This document shows, piece by piece, positions 31,975-42,176 of a stretch of 64,000 bases of DNA (position 1 is its first letter; the number at the start of each line of letters is the position of its first letter). The DNA comes from Alistipes timonensis (lineage in GTDB: Bacteria; Bacteroidota; Bacteroidia; Bacteroidales; Muribaculaceae), in the NCBI GenBank assembly GCA_023663385.1, contig JAMPHO010000001.1, positions 381,220 through 445,219 of the forward strand, given 5' to 3'. Under the pieces are notes generated by a model. The model saw only the letters and a list, made by a program, of their open reading frames with translations. It ran no database searches and was not told the origin of the DNA. Made by a program: the position numbers and the translations under genes.

Positions 31975-33777
31975 ATGGCCTTTTTAAAGTCGTTAAAACG
32001 GGCGTTCGGTTTCGACGCCGAGGAAATCGAGGATGATTTTCCCGAAGGCATCGACGCGACGGTGACCCCCCTGAAGGAGCGTATGGCCGCCGACCGGCAG
32101 CAGTCCGACGAAACCCCGGATGCCGACGAGGCCCGCGAGGCCGAGGCGGATGCCGCCGAACGTGCCGCCGCGGAGAAAGCCGACGAGGCCAACCGCCAAC
32201 TGATATTCCGGCACACGGTGCGGCTCATCAATGAGTCGCTCCCGCAATTCCTTTCATCGGCTATCGACCCCGAGGAACAGGAGCGCTATCTGCTGAACGC
32301 CCTCGACGACGGTATGAAGCAGTATCTCGCCGACCTGGAGCGCCGCGCCCGCCGCGATTACGACGACCGCTGGGCACGCGAGAAAAGCGCCCTCGACGGC
32401 CAGTTCGAGTCCCTGCGCGAGAAAGTGCGCAAGGGTGAGGTTGATGAGGCCGAGGCCAAGAAGTTGCAACTCAGCGCCGAGCGGCAGAAGCGGGCGCTCA
32501 CCGAGCGCGTGCGCGACCTGGAGAAGCAGGTCGATTCCCTGCAGGCTGAGAACGAGCAATACCTGCTGGAGAACAAGAGCCTGGTAAACAAGCTGCGCGT
32601 GTGCGCCGTACAGGATGCCGGGGGCGACGGGGTCCAGGAAGCCTTGCTCGCCAAGGATGAGGAGCTCCAGCGGCTGCGTGAGGAGAACGGCAAACTCACC
32701 GAGGCCCTCGAAGCCGCCCGTAAGCGTATCGAGGAGCTCGACCTCGGGGCCAAAGAAGCAGTGGCCACCCACGACCTCTCCCAGGCGATGGTCAACGACC
32801 TTCAGAGCCGTGCCAAGGAGGCGCTCACCCGTGCCGAAGAGGCCGAGGCTAAGTTGGTCGAAGCCAACGACGCCCGCTCCGAGCTGTCGGCACGCGTCGA
32901 GGAGCTTTCGGCGCTCGCCGAGCAGTCGCGGGCCGACGCTGAATCGGCGCGCGCGCAGGCCGAGGAGTCGCACGCCCAGCTTACGAAGGCGCGCCAGCAA
33001 CTCAAAGTGGTGCAGGAAGTGCGCGAGCAGCTCGGCTACCTCGAACAGGAAAAAATAGCCAGCGACAAGGAACTTGAATCACTTCGCGACGCCGCGAAGG
33101 AGAACGAGGTGCTGCTGGAGGACCTGCGGTCCGACGTGCGCCGAAAGAACACCGCCCTGGCCCAGCGCGACGCATGCCTCCGCCAGGCCGAGGAGGAGAA
33201 GCGCCGCCTTGAGGACCTCACCGACTCGCTGCGCAAGACCATTGAGAACAACCTCCACCACCAGGCCCAGAGTGAGGCACTGCTCCGCTCTGAAATTGAC
33301 CGGCTAAAGAATCTCCCCGCCTCCGAGACCGAGCCCGCCGCGGCGCCGGAATTGGCCCCGATCGCCGACGCGGCGACACCCGCCGTAATCGACGCCCCCC
33401 AGCCTTCGCCGGGATTCGCCTCGCACGACGGCGACCTGATAACCGACTTTTCGGATTTTGGGGCGCTCCCCGATATGCCCTCTCCGCGCCTCGAAGTACG
33501 CGACACTCCGCAGTCCGACACTCCCGACGAAATCAACGCCTCGGACGAGGCTCCCAAACCGCGCCGTGGCAGAGGACGGAAGAAAAGCGCCGACAAACCG
33601 AAAATTTCGGCCATCGACGAAACACTCGACAGCACCAACTGGCTGATAGCCACCCCGCCCGCATCGCGCAAAGCGAAAGCCGAGGCCGACGCGGCCGCCG
33701 CTGCTAACGAGTTTGGCTACCAGGAGCCTACCCGCCGCCAGCCCCCCGAGTCGCCGGCCCAGATGCTCCTGTGGTGA
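31975..33777 (+). CDS. Large coiled-coil protein
   Basis: A 600-residue cytoplasmic protein. Residues 1-90 are acidic and Ala-rich; about 100-450 form a long coiled coil rich in E, R, K, L and A with clear heptads; the tail is Pro/Ala/Asp-rich with a basic patch (KPRRGRGRKKSADK). There is no signal peptide or membrane helix. No named family is recognised; it could be structural or scaffold-like, and the basic patch could bind nucleic acid. The start MAFLKSLKRAFGF is supported by the promoter just before it. A DPP IV gene follows 34 bp later. Confidence 0.7.
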   Translation: MAFLKSLKRAFGFDAEEIEDDFPEGIDATVTPLKERMAADRQQSDETPDADEAREAEADAAERAAAEKADEANRQLIFRHTVRLINESLPQFLSSAIDPEEQERYLLNALDDGMKQYLADLERRARRDYDDRWAREKSALDGQFESLREKVRKGEVDEAEAKKLQLSAERQKRALTERVRDLEKQVDSLQAENEQYLLENKSLVNKLRVCAVQDAGGDGVQEALLAKDEELQRLREENGKLTEALEAARKRIEELDLGAKEAVATHDLSQAMVNDLQSRAKEALTRAEEAEAKLVEANDARSELSARVEELSALAEQSRADAESARAQAEESHAQLTKARQQLKVVQEVREQLGYLEQEKIASDKELESLRDAAKENEVLLEDLRSDVRRKNTALAQRDACLRQAEEEKRRLEDLTDSLRKTIENNLHHQAQSEALLRSEIDRLKNLPASETEPAAAPELAPIADAATPAVIDAPQPSPGFASHDGDLITDFSDFGALPDMPSPRLEVRDTPQSDTPDEINASDEAPKPRRGRGRKKSADKPKISAIDETLDSTNWLIATPPASRKAKAEADAAAAANEFGYQEPTRRQPPESPAQMLLW

Positions 33778-33811
33778 TAACCCTGACTTAGTACATACTT
33801 ATAGATATACG

Positions 33812-36016
33812 ATGAATATAAGGCAAACAACAGCCGCCCTGCTGCTCGCGGCGGCTTCGGCGGGCTTCGCACAGACGATCCCGGTCGACGCCCTCTCCAA
33901 ATATGTTTATCCGGCCAACCGCCCAGAAGCCCCCAAGAGTTTCGTGTATATGCCCGACGGGCTGAGCTACCTCTTGCTCGACAACGACGGCACAAAGGTG
34001 CGCCGCTTCGACACCGCGACCGGCAAGGAGCTGGAAATCGTGTTCGACGCCTCGCACACCCGCGAGTCGAGCATTGGCAAAATCACTGATTTCACCCTCT
34101 CGCCCGACGGGGGCAAGCTGCTTGTGTGCGGCGAGAAGACCCCCGTCTACCGTCGCTCGTTCAAAGCCCCGTATTATATTTTCGACATCAAGCGCAACAT
34201 ACTCCGCCCCTTGGGTATGGAGGGTGGGCTCCAGCAATCCCCCGTGTTCTCGCCAGACGGCCGTATGGTGGCGTTCGTTACCGACAACAACATCCATATC
34301 CGCAAGTGGGACTACAATACCGAGGTACCCGTCACCACCGACGGCGCCTACGGCAAGATTATCAACGGCATACCCGACTGGACCTATGAGGAGGAGTTTT
34401 CCACTTCATGCTCGATGGCTTGGTCGCCCGACTCGCAGACCCTCTGCTACCTCCGTTACGATGAGACCGAGGTGCCGACGTTCACCTTCACAATGTACCA
34501 GGGATGGTGCCAGCCGAAGGAGGAGTACGCGCTGTACCCCGGCCAGTTCAGCTACAAATATCCCGTGGCGGGTGAGAAAAACTCCGTCGTGACTCTCCAC
34601 AGCTACGACGTTGAGACCCGCAAGACCAAGGGGGTTACCTTCAAGGACCCGCAGATCGAATACATACCCCGCATAGAGTTCGGTAATTCGCCTGAGCGAT
34701 TGATCGTGAGCACCCTCAACCGCGCCCAGAACCGAATGGAGCTTTACTCGGTCAACCCCAAATCGACAGTGAGCCGCTCGCTTCTGGTCGAGGAGTCGAG
34801 GGCATGGCTCGATCCCGCCCTCTACGAGGGGATGAAACTGGAGTCCGACGGCATAGCCCTCCTCTCGGAGCGCTCGGGCTGGAGCCACCTATATATATAT
34901 AGCTACGAGGGGCAGCTCCTTCGCCAGGTGACGTCGGGCGACTACGACGTGACGGCATACTACGGCGCTGACGCGCAGGGCAACCGATACTATCAGTCGG
35001 TGCCCCGCCCGTCGCAGAAGTGCCAGACTCCCCGCGCCGCCAACCGAGTGGTGAGCCGCGTTGACCGCCAGGGTAAGAAGACCGACGACCTCACCCCCGC
35101 CGACGGATGGGCCGACGCCGTGCTCTCCCCGGCCGCCAATTTCCTGACCATAAACTATTCCAACGCCGCCACGCCGCCGGTCTACACCCTTTACAACGCC
35201 AAGGGGAAATCGGTGAGGGTGCTGGAGGATAACGCCGCCTACGCCGCCCGCTATGCCTCGCTCCCCCGCAAGGAGTTCTTCACAATGACCACTGGCGAGG
35301 GTGTCGAGCTCAACGGCTATATGATTCGCCCGCAGGGCGTTAGCGGCAAGGCCCCGGTGATTATGTGGCAGTACAGCGGCCCCGGCTCGCAGGAGGTGGT
35401 GAACCGCTGGCGTATGGACTGGGACTACTATGCCGCCGCCGAGGCCGGGTTCGCCGTGGTGTGTGTCGATGGACGCGGCACCGGCGCCCGCGGCACGGCC
35501 TTCCGCGACATCGTTTACAAACGCCTGGGCCATTATGAGACCATCGACCAGCTCGCCGCCGCGAAATACGCCGCGACACTCCCGTTTGCCGACGGGTCGC
35601 GAATCGGCATCGCCGGATGGAGCTACGGCGGCTACGAGACCCTTATGGCCGCGCAGGCTACCGGGAGCCCCTACAAGGCCGCCGTCGCGATCGCCCCGGT
35701 GACCTCCTGGCGCTTCTACGACACGGTTTACGCCGAGCGCTTCATGCTCACGCCCCAGGAGAACGAGAGCGGCTACCGCGAGAGCGCCCCGATAAACTTC
35801 ACCGACAAGATGAACTGTCGGTTGCTGCTGATGTCTGGCACTGCCGACGACAACGTGCACCTTTCCAACACAATGGAGTATGTCGCCGCCCTGCAGGGCT
35901 CGCATCGCTATGCCGATATGTTCCTGTTCCCCAATATGAACCATTCGATTAATGGTTGCGAGGCCCGCGCCCTGGTGTATGGCCGCATGCTTGACTATTT
36001 CAAGCGGAATCTCTGA
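33812..36016 (+). CDS. Dipeptidyl peptidase IV (S9B family)
   Basis: A 734-residue serine peptidase with a signal peptide (about 1-20, AGFAQ), an N-terminal beta-propeller and a C-terminal alpha/beta-hydrolase domain. The DPP IV glutamate motif is seen as DWTYEEEF, and the catalytic triad as GWSYGG (Ser), SGTADDNVH (Asp) and NMNHSI (His). It cleaves X-Pro or X-Ala dipeptides from peptide N-termini in the periplasm or envelope. Gene neighbours downstream (17, 9 and 8 bp gaps) suggest one operon running to 39371. Confidence 0.93.
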   Translation: MNIRQTTAALLLAAASAGFAQTIPVDALSKYVYPANRPEAPKSFVYMPDGLSYLLLDNDGTKVRRFDTATGKELEIVFDASHTRESSIGKITDFTLSPDGGKLLVCGEKTPVYRRSFKAPYYIFDIKRNILRPLGMEGGLQQSPVFSPDGRMVAFVTDNNIHIRKWDYNTEVPVTTDGAYGKIINGIPDWTYEEEFSTSCSMAWSPDSQTLCYLRYDETEVPTFTFTMYQGWCQPKEEYALYPGQFSYKYPVAGEKNSVVTLHSYDVETRKTKGVTFKDPQIEYIPRIEFGNSPERLIVSTLNRAQNRMELYSVNPKSTVSRSLLVEESRAWLDPALYEGMKLESDGIALLSERSGWSHLYIYSYEGQLLRQVTSGDYDVTAYYGADAQGNRYYQSVPRPSQKCQTPRAANRVVSRVDRQGKKTDDLTPADGWADAVLSPAANFLTINYSNAATPPVYTLYNAKGKSVRVLEDNAAYAARYASLPRKEFFTMTTGEGVELNGYMIRPQGVSGKAPVIMWQYSGPGSQEVVNRWRMDWDYYAAAEAGFAVVCVDGRGTGARGTAFRDIVYKRLGHYETIDQLAAAKYAATLPFADGSRIGIAGWSYGGYETLMAAQATGSPYKAAVAIAPVTSWRFYDTVYAERFMLTPQENESGYRESAPINFTDKMNCRLLLMSGTADDNVHLSNTMEYVAALQGSHRYADMFLFPNMNHSINGCEARALVYGRMLDYFKRNL

Positions 36017-36033
36017 GTAAATTTTACTGACTT

Positions 36034-37371
36034 ATGTTTCGATCCCAACTAAGGCGCGACGGAATGACCGCGGCGATTTTCGGGCTATGGCGCAACTGGG
36101 CCGTGGCCGTGGGGCTGCTGACGGTGCTCGTGTTCCTCTCGCCGCTGATCCATCTGCAATGGCTCCCGTTGGTCAACGTCGCGTTCTACTTCGCTCTGCA
36201 GGTAGTGCGCCGCTACGTTACTTCCCGCCGGGTGCCTACCTGCGGGCGCTTCCTCCAGGAAGTGTCGGTGGTGATGCTTATAACCGCCCTTTTCGTCATC
36301 GCGCTGTACTTCATGGGTAAGCGCGCCGACCTTTACGAGCTTACCGGGCAACCTTACGATGCCTCCGTGCCGGTGCTTGCCATACTGGTGACGGCCCCGG
36401 TCACGGTTATCGTCACAGGGCTCCACCTGTTCGTCAGGCGCGACCCGAGGCTCTGCGTCAACTGCCGGGCGAGGTACGGCAACGTGGTAGAGTTCGGCTT
36501 CATCGGCGACCTGTACCAGCGCGAGTGGCGCTATCAGACCCGCCTCCTGTTCTGGCTTTCCACGCTGCTGACGGTGGTCGACTGGGCCTACTATCTTCTG
36601 TTCTATGTGAATGTGAATCTGAACCGGGCCGACCATTTCTTCTTCCTGTGGATGCCTATGGTGCTGTATCTGTTTTCGCTGGTTTACCTCGGGATACGCT
36701 ACTATTCACTATGGACCTACTACTGCAAGAACGACGAAGGGCACTATGTTGAAAAGCCCGGGACCACAACTCTGCGCTACCTCTTGTTGAGCGACGACCG
36801 CATCCTCCTCGACTCTATGCCCGAGGATGAGAAATTCTCAAACGGTTCCATCCTTAAATTTGTCGACACGCCTGTGGTGGTCAAGATTCCCTACACAAAC
36901 CGAGTGAGCGATATGGAAGCTGCCGAGCTGTTCCGCACGCGCACAGGCATAAAAGGGGCCGAGGTGAGGCTCGCCTACGGAAGTCCCGACCCGGTGACGT
37001 TTCAGAACATCTTCCATTATTTCGCATTCATTCCTGATGCCGACGATGTGGTTGATTCGCGCGTCCGCGGTGAATGGTTCACCCTCGGACACCTCCGCCA
37101 GCTGATCAACCAGCATATTGTGTCGCGCAACCTTACTTCCGAGATACGCCGGATTCACACCGTTGCCATGGCCTGGAAGACCTACGACGAGAACGGGCGC
37201 CGCCTCTACGGCATAAAGCATTACCGCCCGACGTTCCGTCTCCGCGACTTGCAGAAGTGGAACGTTGACTACGACGACGGGCGCTGGCTCGACGTTTCAA
37301 TGCTTAACCAGGATTCGACCCTGTTCGGTATCAGGCGTTTATGGCGCAAGGTAACCAGTGTGTTTGTATAA
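36034..37371 (+). CDS. Hypothetical multi-pass membrane protein with CxxC
   Basis: A 445-residue protein. The N-terminal half has about six hydrophobic segments; a cytoplasmic or periplasmic loop carries LCVNCRARYGN, a CxxC that could hold zinc or a disulphide. The C-terminal half (about 240-445) is soluble and rich in aromatic and charged residues. No named family is recognised. It sits between the DPP IV and miaA genes in one operon. Confidence 0.65.
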   Translation: MFRSQLRRDGMTAAIFGLWRNWAVAVGLLTVLVFLSPLIHLQWLPLVNVAFYFALQVVRRYVTSRRVPTCGRFLQEVSVVMLITALFVIALYFMGKRADLYELTGQPYDASVPVLAILVTAPVTVIVTGLHLFVRRDPRLCVNCRARYGNVVEFGFIGDLYQREWRYQTRLLFWLSTLLTVVDWAYYLLFYVNVNLNRADHFFFLWMPMVLYLFSLVYLGIRYYSLWTYYCKNDEGHYVEKPGTTTLRYLLLSDDRILLDSMPEDEKFSNGSILKFVDTPVVVKIPYTNRVSDMEAAELFRTRTGIKGAEVRLAYGSPDPVTFQNIFHYFAFIPDADDVVDSRVRGEWFTLGHLRQLINQHIVSRNLTSEIRRIHTVAMAWKTYDENGRRLYGIKHYRPTFRLRDLQKWNVDYDDGRWLDVSMLNQDSTLFGIRRLWRKVTSVFV

Positions 37372-37380
37372 TTAGCCTGT

Positions 37381-38343
37381 ATGGATAATGCAATGCGCGA
37401 CGTGGCGGCGGAGAGGCCGCTGATAGCGGTCGTAGGACCTACGGCCACGGGTAAGACCAGGCGGGCCGTGAGCCTCGCCCGGGCTTTGGGCGGCGAAATC
37501 ATAAGCGGCGACTCGCGCCAGGTTTACCGCTCGATGGACCTCGGCACGGGCAAGGACCTTGAAGAGTATGGCGGGGTGCCGTACCATCTGATCGATGTGG
37601 CCGAGCCGGGCACGAAATACAATCTCTACCAGTTTCTGCGCGACGCCGACGCGGCGTGTGCCTCGATACGCTCGCGCGGCAATCTGCCGATTATCTGCGG
37701 CGGCACCGGGCTTTATGTCGAGTCGTTCCTCAAAGGCATGGTGCTCCCCGAGGTGCCCGAAAACCCATCGCTGCGCGCGGAGCTTGAGGGTAAGGACCTC
37801 TCCGAGCTAAAAGATATTCTGGCCTCTATGAAGCAGTTGCACAACGTTACGGATGTCGATACTCCGCAACGTGCCGTGCGGGCCATCGAGATTCAGCGAT
37901 ACTATATTGAGAATCCCGACGCCGCCGCGGGAGCGGTTGACCCGACTCCGCGCCCGGCGCTTGTGGTCGGGGTGGCCATCGACCGGGAGACGCGCCGCCG
38001 CCGCATTACCGAGCGCCTCGATGCCCGCCTGGAGGCGGGTATGATAGGGGAGGTGGAGGGTCTGCTCGCCGCGGGGGTGCCCGCCGAGAACCTTATTTAC
38101 TATGGGTTGGAATACAAGTATCTCACTCTCTACGTTATAGGCGAAATCACCCGTGAGGAGATGCGTTCGCAGCTCGAAATAGCCATACACCAGTTCGCCA
38201 AGCGGCAGATGACCTGGTTCCGAGGTATGGAGAAGCGGGGTATACCTATCGCGTGGCTCGACCACTCGCTTTCCGACGAGGAGTTCGTCGGGGCAACGCT
38301 CCGCCTGTATGAAAACCTCAGAGCGGGTATCCCCGCGGTTTAA
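37381..38343 (+). CDS. miaA: tRNA dimethylallyltransferase
   Basis: A 320-residue MiaA-type prenyltransferase that adds the dimethylallyl group to A37 of tRNAs reading UNN codons. It has the P-loop VVGPTATGKT, SGDSRQVYRSMDLGTGK, and LPIICGGTGLYVES. Bacteroidetes often have two MiaA paralogues; this one has a shorter middle insertion domain than E. coli MiaA. It starts 9 bp after the membrane protein gene. Confidence 0.9.
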   Translation: MDNAMRDVAAERPLIAVVGPTATGKTRRAVSLARALGGEIISGDSRQVYRSMDLGTGKDLEEYGGVPYHLIDVAEPGTKYNLYQFLRDADAACASIRSRGNLPIICGGTGLYVESFLKGMVLPEVPENPSLRAELEGKDLSELKDILASMKQLHNVTDVDTPQRAVRAIEIQRYYIENPDAAAGAVDPTPRPALVVGVAIDRETRRRRITERLDARLEAGMIGEVEGLLAAGVPAENLIYYGLEYKYLTLYVIGEITREEMRSQLEIAIHQFAKRQMTWFRGMEKRGIPIAWLDHSLSDEEFVGATLRLYENLRAGIPAV

Positions 38344-38351
38344 CCGATGCT

Positions 38352-39371
38352 ATGTGGCGGGTTGTTAAAGCGTTACTGGTTGTGATAGCCGCGGCGGCTC
38401 CGTCGGAGTTCACCTTTCAGGCCGTTGCCGGCGAGAGGGGAGCGACCGTATGCGACCCGCCTGACTTCCGTCTGGAGCCGGGCGGTAGTTTCACCGCGGC
38501 GGTCGATACGGCGGCGGGTAGCGTGCGCCTGGGGCTGGCTGTTGATTTCCCCCGCAAGGCGTTGAAGTCGCTTGGCTCCGCCGCGACTCTTACATTTACG
38601 GACTCCGACAGCGTGCCGCTTTACGAGGCGAAGCTTTCGATTGAGGAGGATCCATCGCTCGCCGGGTTCGGGGAGCGGGCGCTCCGACTGAAGTTCGATT
38701 CGATAGCGCCGGGTGGAGCCCGAGTGCCGCTGATTAACCATTATGAGTCGAAGGCCGCGAACCAGTCGGGCGGGGTAAACTGCCTGACTGCCGAGTTTGC
38801 CGACGGCGCCGTGTCGTTCTCAACCGGGGGCGACCGTATGGCTCCGGCGGGGAGTGCCCGATGCCGGGCCGGATTCGCCGCCGTGAGGCTTTCGGTAAAC
38901 CGTCCGATGGAGGTGCGGCGCATGGAAGTGACAGTCAGCGAGGACCACGCTTCGGCTCTTATGACGGAGTGGACCGAGGAGTCGCTCGCCGAATATTTCG
39001 CCACTTCCACCGACCCCCTGGAGGGGTTCTGGAGCTATCTCGACCGCGACAACGACCCTCAATGGGCCATACTCGGCGGTTTCTACGAGCTTGCCGTGAT
39101 AAAGAACGCCGATACGGCGGCGTATGATATAATTTACCTCTCGGGCGCGGAGGTCGAGGGGAGCCGTTGGCGCCCCGGAATGCGCAAAGGGTCGCTCACG
39201 CCTACGATTTTCGCCGACCACTACCGGCTCGCGTGGACCGATGCCCGTTTCCTCTCGGACTACGCCGAGGCTACGGCTGACTTGTCGCTGTCGAACACCG
39301 TGCTGACTCTCAATTTCCCCCTTCACCGCTCCCAACTACGATTCTCCCGCCGTTTGGTTATAAGGCGCTGA
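38352..39371 (+). CDS. Hypothetical secreted protein
   Basis: A 339-residue protein with a signal peptide-like N-terminus (WRVVKALLVVIAAAAPS) and a beta-rich body. No domain is recognised. An aromatic-rich stretch (EGFWSYLDRDNDPQWAILGGFYELAV) is the most distinctive region. It is the last gene of the DPP IV-miaA run, 8 bp after miaA. Confidence 0.6.
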   Translation: MWRVVKALLVVIAAAAPSEFTFQAVAGERGATVCDPPDFRLEPGGSFTAAVDTAAGSVRLGLAVDFPRKALKSLGSAATLTFTDSDSVPLYEAKLSIEEDPSLAGFGERALRLKFDSIAPGGARVPLINHYESKAANQSGGVNCLTAEFADGAVSFSTGGDRMAPAGSARCRAGFAAVRLSVNRPMEVRRMEVTVSEDHASALMTEWTEESLAEYFATSTDPLEGFWSYLDRDNDPQWAILGGFYELAVIKNADTAAYDIIYLSGAEVEGSRWRPGMRKGSLTPTIFADHYRLAWTDARFLSDYAEATADLSLSNTVLTLNFPLHRSQLRFSRRLVIRR

Positions 39372-39376
39372 ATTAG

Positions 39377-39384
39377 TAACTTCG
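39377..39384 (+). promoter_or_regulatory. -7 box TAACTTCG for fkp
   Basis: Begins 6 bp after the preceding stop codon and 28 bp before the fkp start, so fkp can be transcribed on its own. Confidence 0.5.
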
Positions 39385-39404
39385 CGGCATATTATCTAAG
39401 ACTA

Positions 39405-42143
39405 ATGAGCAAAAAGCTATTGTCGCTTCCGCCAAACCTGGTCGGTTGCTTCCATGACATCACCGGTTTCTCCACTTCGGAATATTTTTGTACGAACGAC
39501 CCCGTAGGCTCCCGTCTGGGCAGCGGCGGAGGCACGGCGTGGGTGCTCGACGAGTGCCGTCGCTCCGAAGGGGCGGCCGACGCTCCGAGGAGCGAATGGC
39601 TCCCCCGCGAGCGCCGCATTATAATCCATGCCGGAGGGCAGGGGAGGCGTATGCCTGCCTACGCGCCTTCGGGCAAGGTGCTCACCCCTGTGCCGGTGTT
39701 CCGCTGGGAGCGCGGCCAGAAGCTCGGCCAAACCCTTCTCGACCTCCAGCTTCCGCTCTATGAGCGCATTATGGAGCGGGCACCGAAGGGGCTGAACACC
39801 ATGGTGGTCAGCGGCGACGTTTATATCCGTTCGGGGGCAACGCTCCCCGCGGTGCCGGATGCCGACGTAGTGTGCTACGGCCTTTGGCTGCCGGCGGCTG
39901 TTGCCAAGAACCACGGCGTGTTCTACAGCACCCGCGAGAACCCCTCGGCTCTTTGCCGGATGCTTCAGAAGCCGTCGCCCGAAAAGCTCTCCGAACTGCT
40001 CCAGACAGGCTATTACCTTACCGACATAGGCGTGTGGCTCCTGAGCGACCGCGCCGTGGAGCTGCTCTGCCGCCGCTCGACCGGCGCCGACGGGAAGCTG
40101 AAGGAGTATGACCTCTACAGCGACTTCGGCCGCGCCCTCGGATCCGATCCCGATGTGAAGGACGAAGAGCTTCGCTCGCTGTCGGTGGCCCTGGTACCCC
40201 TCGACGGTGGCGAGTTCTACCACTTCGGCACCGGGCGCGAGATGATTTCCTCGACGCTGGCCGTGCAGAACATAGTCAACGACCAGCGGCAGATTATCCA
40301 CCGCGACCGCAAGCCCCACCCCTCGCTCTTCGTGCAGAACGCGCGGGTTGAGTTTCCCTTCACATCGGATAACACCAACATATGGGTTGAGAACAGCCAC
40401 GTCGGCAAGAACTGGACCCTCACACGCGACAATATCGTTACCGGCGTGCCGGAAAACGACTGGGCGCTCAGTCTCGCCCCCGGCCAGTGTGTCGATATGG
40501 TTCCCATCGCCGACGACCGATGGGCGCTCCGCGTCTACGGCATCGACGACAAGTTTGCCGGAGAGGAGCAGACCCGTCCCCGGTTCCCGGTGAGCGCCTC
40601 GCTTGAGGAACTTGGCCGCCTGGCCGCCGCTATGCTCCGCGGCGAGGAGCTCCCCGAAGGGCTGGAGCTCATCAGCGCCGAGCGCATTTCCGACATCGCG
40701 CGGCTTGACCGTCTCGTGGCCCAGCGCCGCCGGTTCCGCCGCGAAAATTGGAAGGGACTCGCTGCCAACCACCGCCACAGCGTGTTCTACCAGACCGACC
40801 TCCTCGACGCCGCCTCTGAGTTCGCATCGGGTGATTCGATGCTCCCCGCTCCGCTCGACGCGGCCACCGAGCCGCTGATCAAGCGCGCGACCGACGCCAT
40901 GTTCCGCGCCGAGGTGCTCCGCGCCCGGGGTGAGAATCCCGCCGAGATGGAGGAGACCGCCTTCGGCCTTCTGCGCGAGGGGCTCACCGCCGCCGCGCTT
41001 GAGCGCAAGCAGGAGCCGGTGCGCGCCGTGTGCGACGACCAGATTGTATGGAGCCGCTCGCCGGTGCGTATCGACATTGCCGGAGGCTGGACCGACACTC
41101 CCCCTTATTGCCTCATCGAGGGGGGCAACGTTATAAACCTCGCTATCGACCTCAACGGCCAGCAGCCCCTGCAGGCCTATGTGCGCCCCTGCCGCGAACT
41201 GCGCATCGTGTGCCGCAGCATCGACCTCGGAGCCGAAGAGCATATCGACACTTTCGAGCAGATACTTGATTTCCACCGCGTAGGGTCGCCATTCTCAATA
41301 CCCAAGGCGGCATTGGCCCTGGCCGGGTTCCATCCGCGTTTCTGCTCCGGGCGCCACGCCTCGCTCCGCGACCAGCTCGCCGAGTTCGGCTCCGGCCTGG
41401 AAATAACGCTGTTCTCCGCCATACCCGCCGGAAGCGGCCTGGGCACGAGCAGCATCCTCGCCGCGACGGTGCTCGGCGCCCTCAGCGACTTCTGCTCGCT
41501 GGCCTGGGACAAGGCTGAGATCTGCCGTCGCACCCTCGTGCTCGAACAATTGCTCACCACCGGAGGCGGCTGGCAGGACCAGTTCGGCGGCGTTACCGGC
41601 GGTGTCAAGCTACTCCAGTCGGCTCCCGGATTCGCCCAGGAACCGCAGATCCACTGGCTCCCCGACACCGTGTTCACCGCCCCGGAATACTCCCCCTGCC
41701 ATCTGCTCTACTATACCGGCATAACCCGCACCGCCAAGAATCTCCTGGCTCAAATCGTCCGCCATATGTTCCTCAACAGCGGCGAGCAGCTCCGACTGCT
41801 CCGCGGTATGAAGGAGCACACAATGGAGATGTACGACGCCCTGCAGCGCTGCCGCTTCAACACCGTCGGCGAGCTCGTGCGCGAAACCTGGCGGCAGAAC
41901 TGCCGCATCGACGCCGGCACGAACCCGCCCGAAATCGAGCGTCTCACCGCCCTGGTCGACGACCTCTGCCTGGGCTACAAGCTCCCCGGAGCCGGTGGTG
42001 GCGGCTACCTCTATATGATCGCCAAGGACCCAGAGGCCGCGTCGCGCATCAGGAGCATCCTCTCGGCCAACCCCCTGCGCCCCAACGCCCGCATGGTCGA
42101 TATGTCGCTCTCCCGCTCCGGCCTCACCGTCACCCGCAGCTGA
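39405..42143 (+). CDS. fkp: Bifunctional L-fucokinase/GDP-L-fucose pyrophosphorylase
   Basis: A 912-residue fusion that phosphorylates L-fucose and joins it to GTP to give GDP-fucose, used by Bacteroides to fucosylate capsule and surface glycoproteins. The N-terminal nucleotidyltransferase part (about 1-430) shows RLGSGGGTAW and IIHAGGQGRRMP; the C-terminal GHMP kinase (about 570-905) shows SPVRIDIAGGWTDTPPY, the ATP loop IPAGSGLGTSSI, and KLPGAGGGGYLY. Length is near the 950 residues of the Bacteroides enzyme. Confidence 0.95.
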   Translation: MSKKLLSLPPNLVGCFHDITGFSTSEYFCTNDPVGSRLGSGGGTAWVLDECRRSEGAADAPRSEWLPRERRIIIHAGGQGRRMPAYAPSGKVLTPVPVFRWERGQKLGQTLLDLQLPLYERIMERAPKGLNTMVVSGDVYIRSGATLPAVPDADVVCYGLWLPAAVAKNHGVFYSTRENPSALCRMLQKPSPEKLSELLQTGYYLTDIGVWLLSDRAVELLCRRSTGADGKLKEYDLYSDFGRALGSDPDVKDEELRSLSVALVPLDGGEFYHFGTGREMISSTLAVQNIVNDQRQIIHRDRKPHPSLFVQNARVEFPFTSDNTNIWVENSHVGKNWTLTRDNIVTGVPENDWALSLAPGQCVDMVPIADDRWALRVYGIDDKFAGEEQTRPRFPVSASLEELGRLAAAMLRGEELPEGLELISAERISDIARLDRLVAQRRRFRRENWKGLAANHRHSVFYQTDLLDAASEFASGDSMLPAPLDAATEPLIKRATDAMFRAEVLRARGENPAEMEETAFGLLREGLTAAALERKQEPVRAVCDDQIVWSRSPVRIDIAGGWTDTPPYCLIEGGNVINLAIDLNGQQPLQAYVRPCRELRIVCRSIDLGAEEHIDTFEQILDFHRVGSPFSIPKAALALAGFHPRFCSGRHASLRDQLAEFGSGLEITLFSAIPAGSGLGTSSILAATVLGALSDFCSLAWDKAEICRRTLVLEQLLTTGGGWQDQFGGVTGGVKLLQSAPGFAQEPQIHWLPDTVFTAPEYSPCHLLYYTGITRTAKNLLAQIVRHMFLNSGEQLRLLRGMKEHTMEMYDALQRCRFNTVGELVRETWRQNCRIDAGTNPPEIERLTALVDDLCLGYKLPGAGGGGYLYMIAKDPEAASRIRSILSANPLRPNARMVDMSLSRSGLTVTRS

Positions 42144-42176
42144 CGCCCCACCCCTCGTCACAAATTTAACGCTAAG

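Noticed and set aside
39417..41276. Minus-strand 619-codon frame
   Set aside because: It is antisense to fkp and has no recognisable domain.
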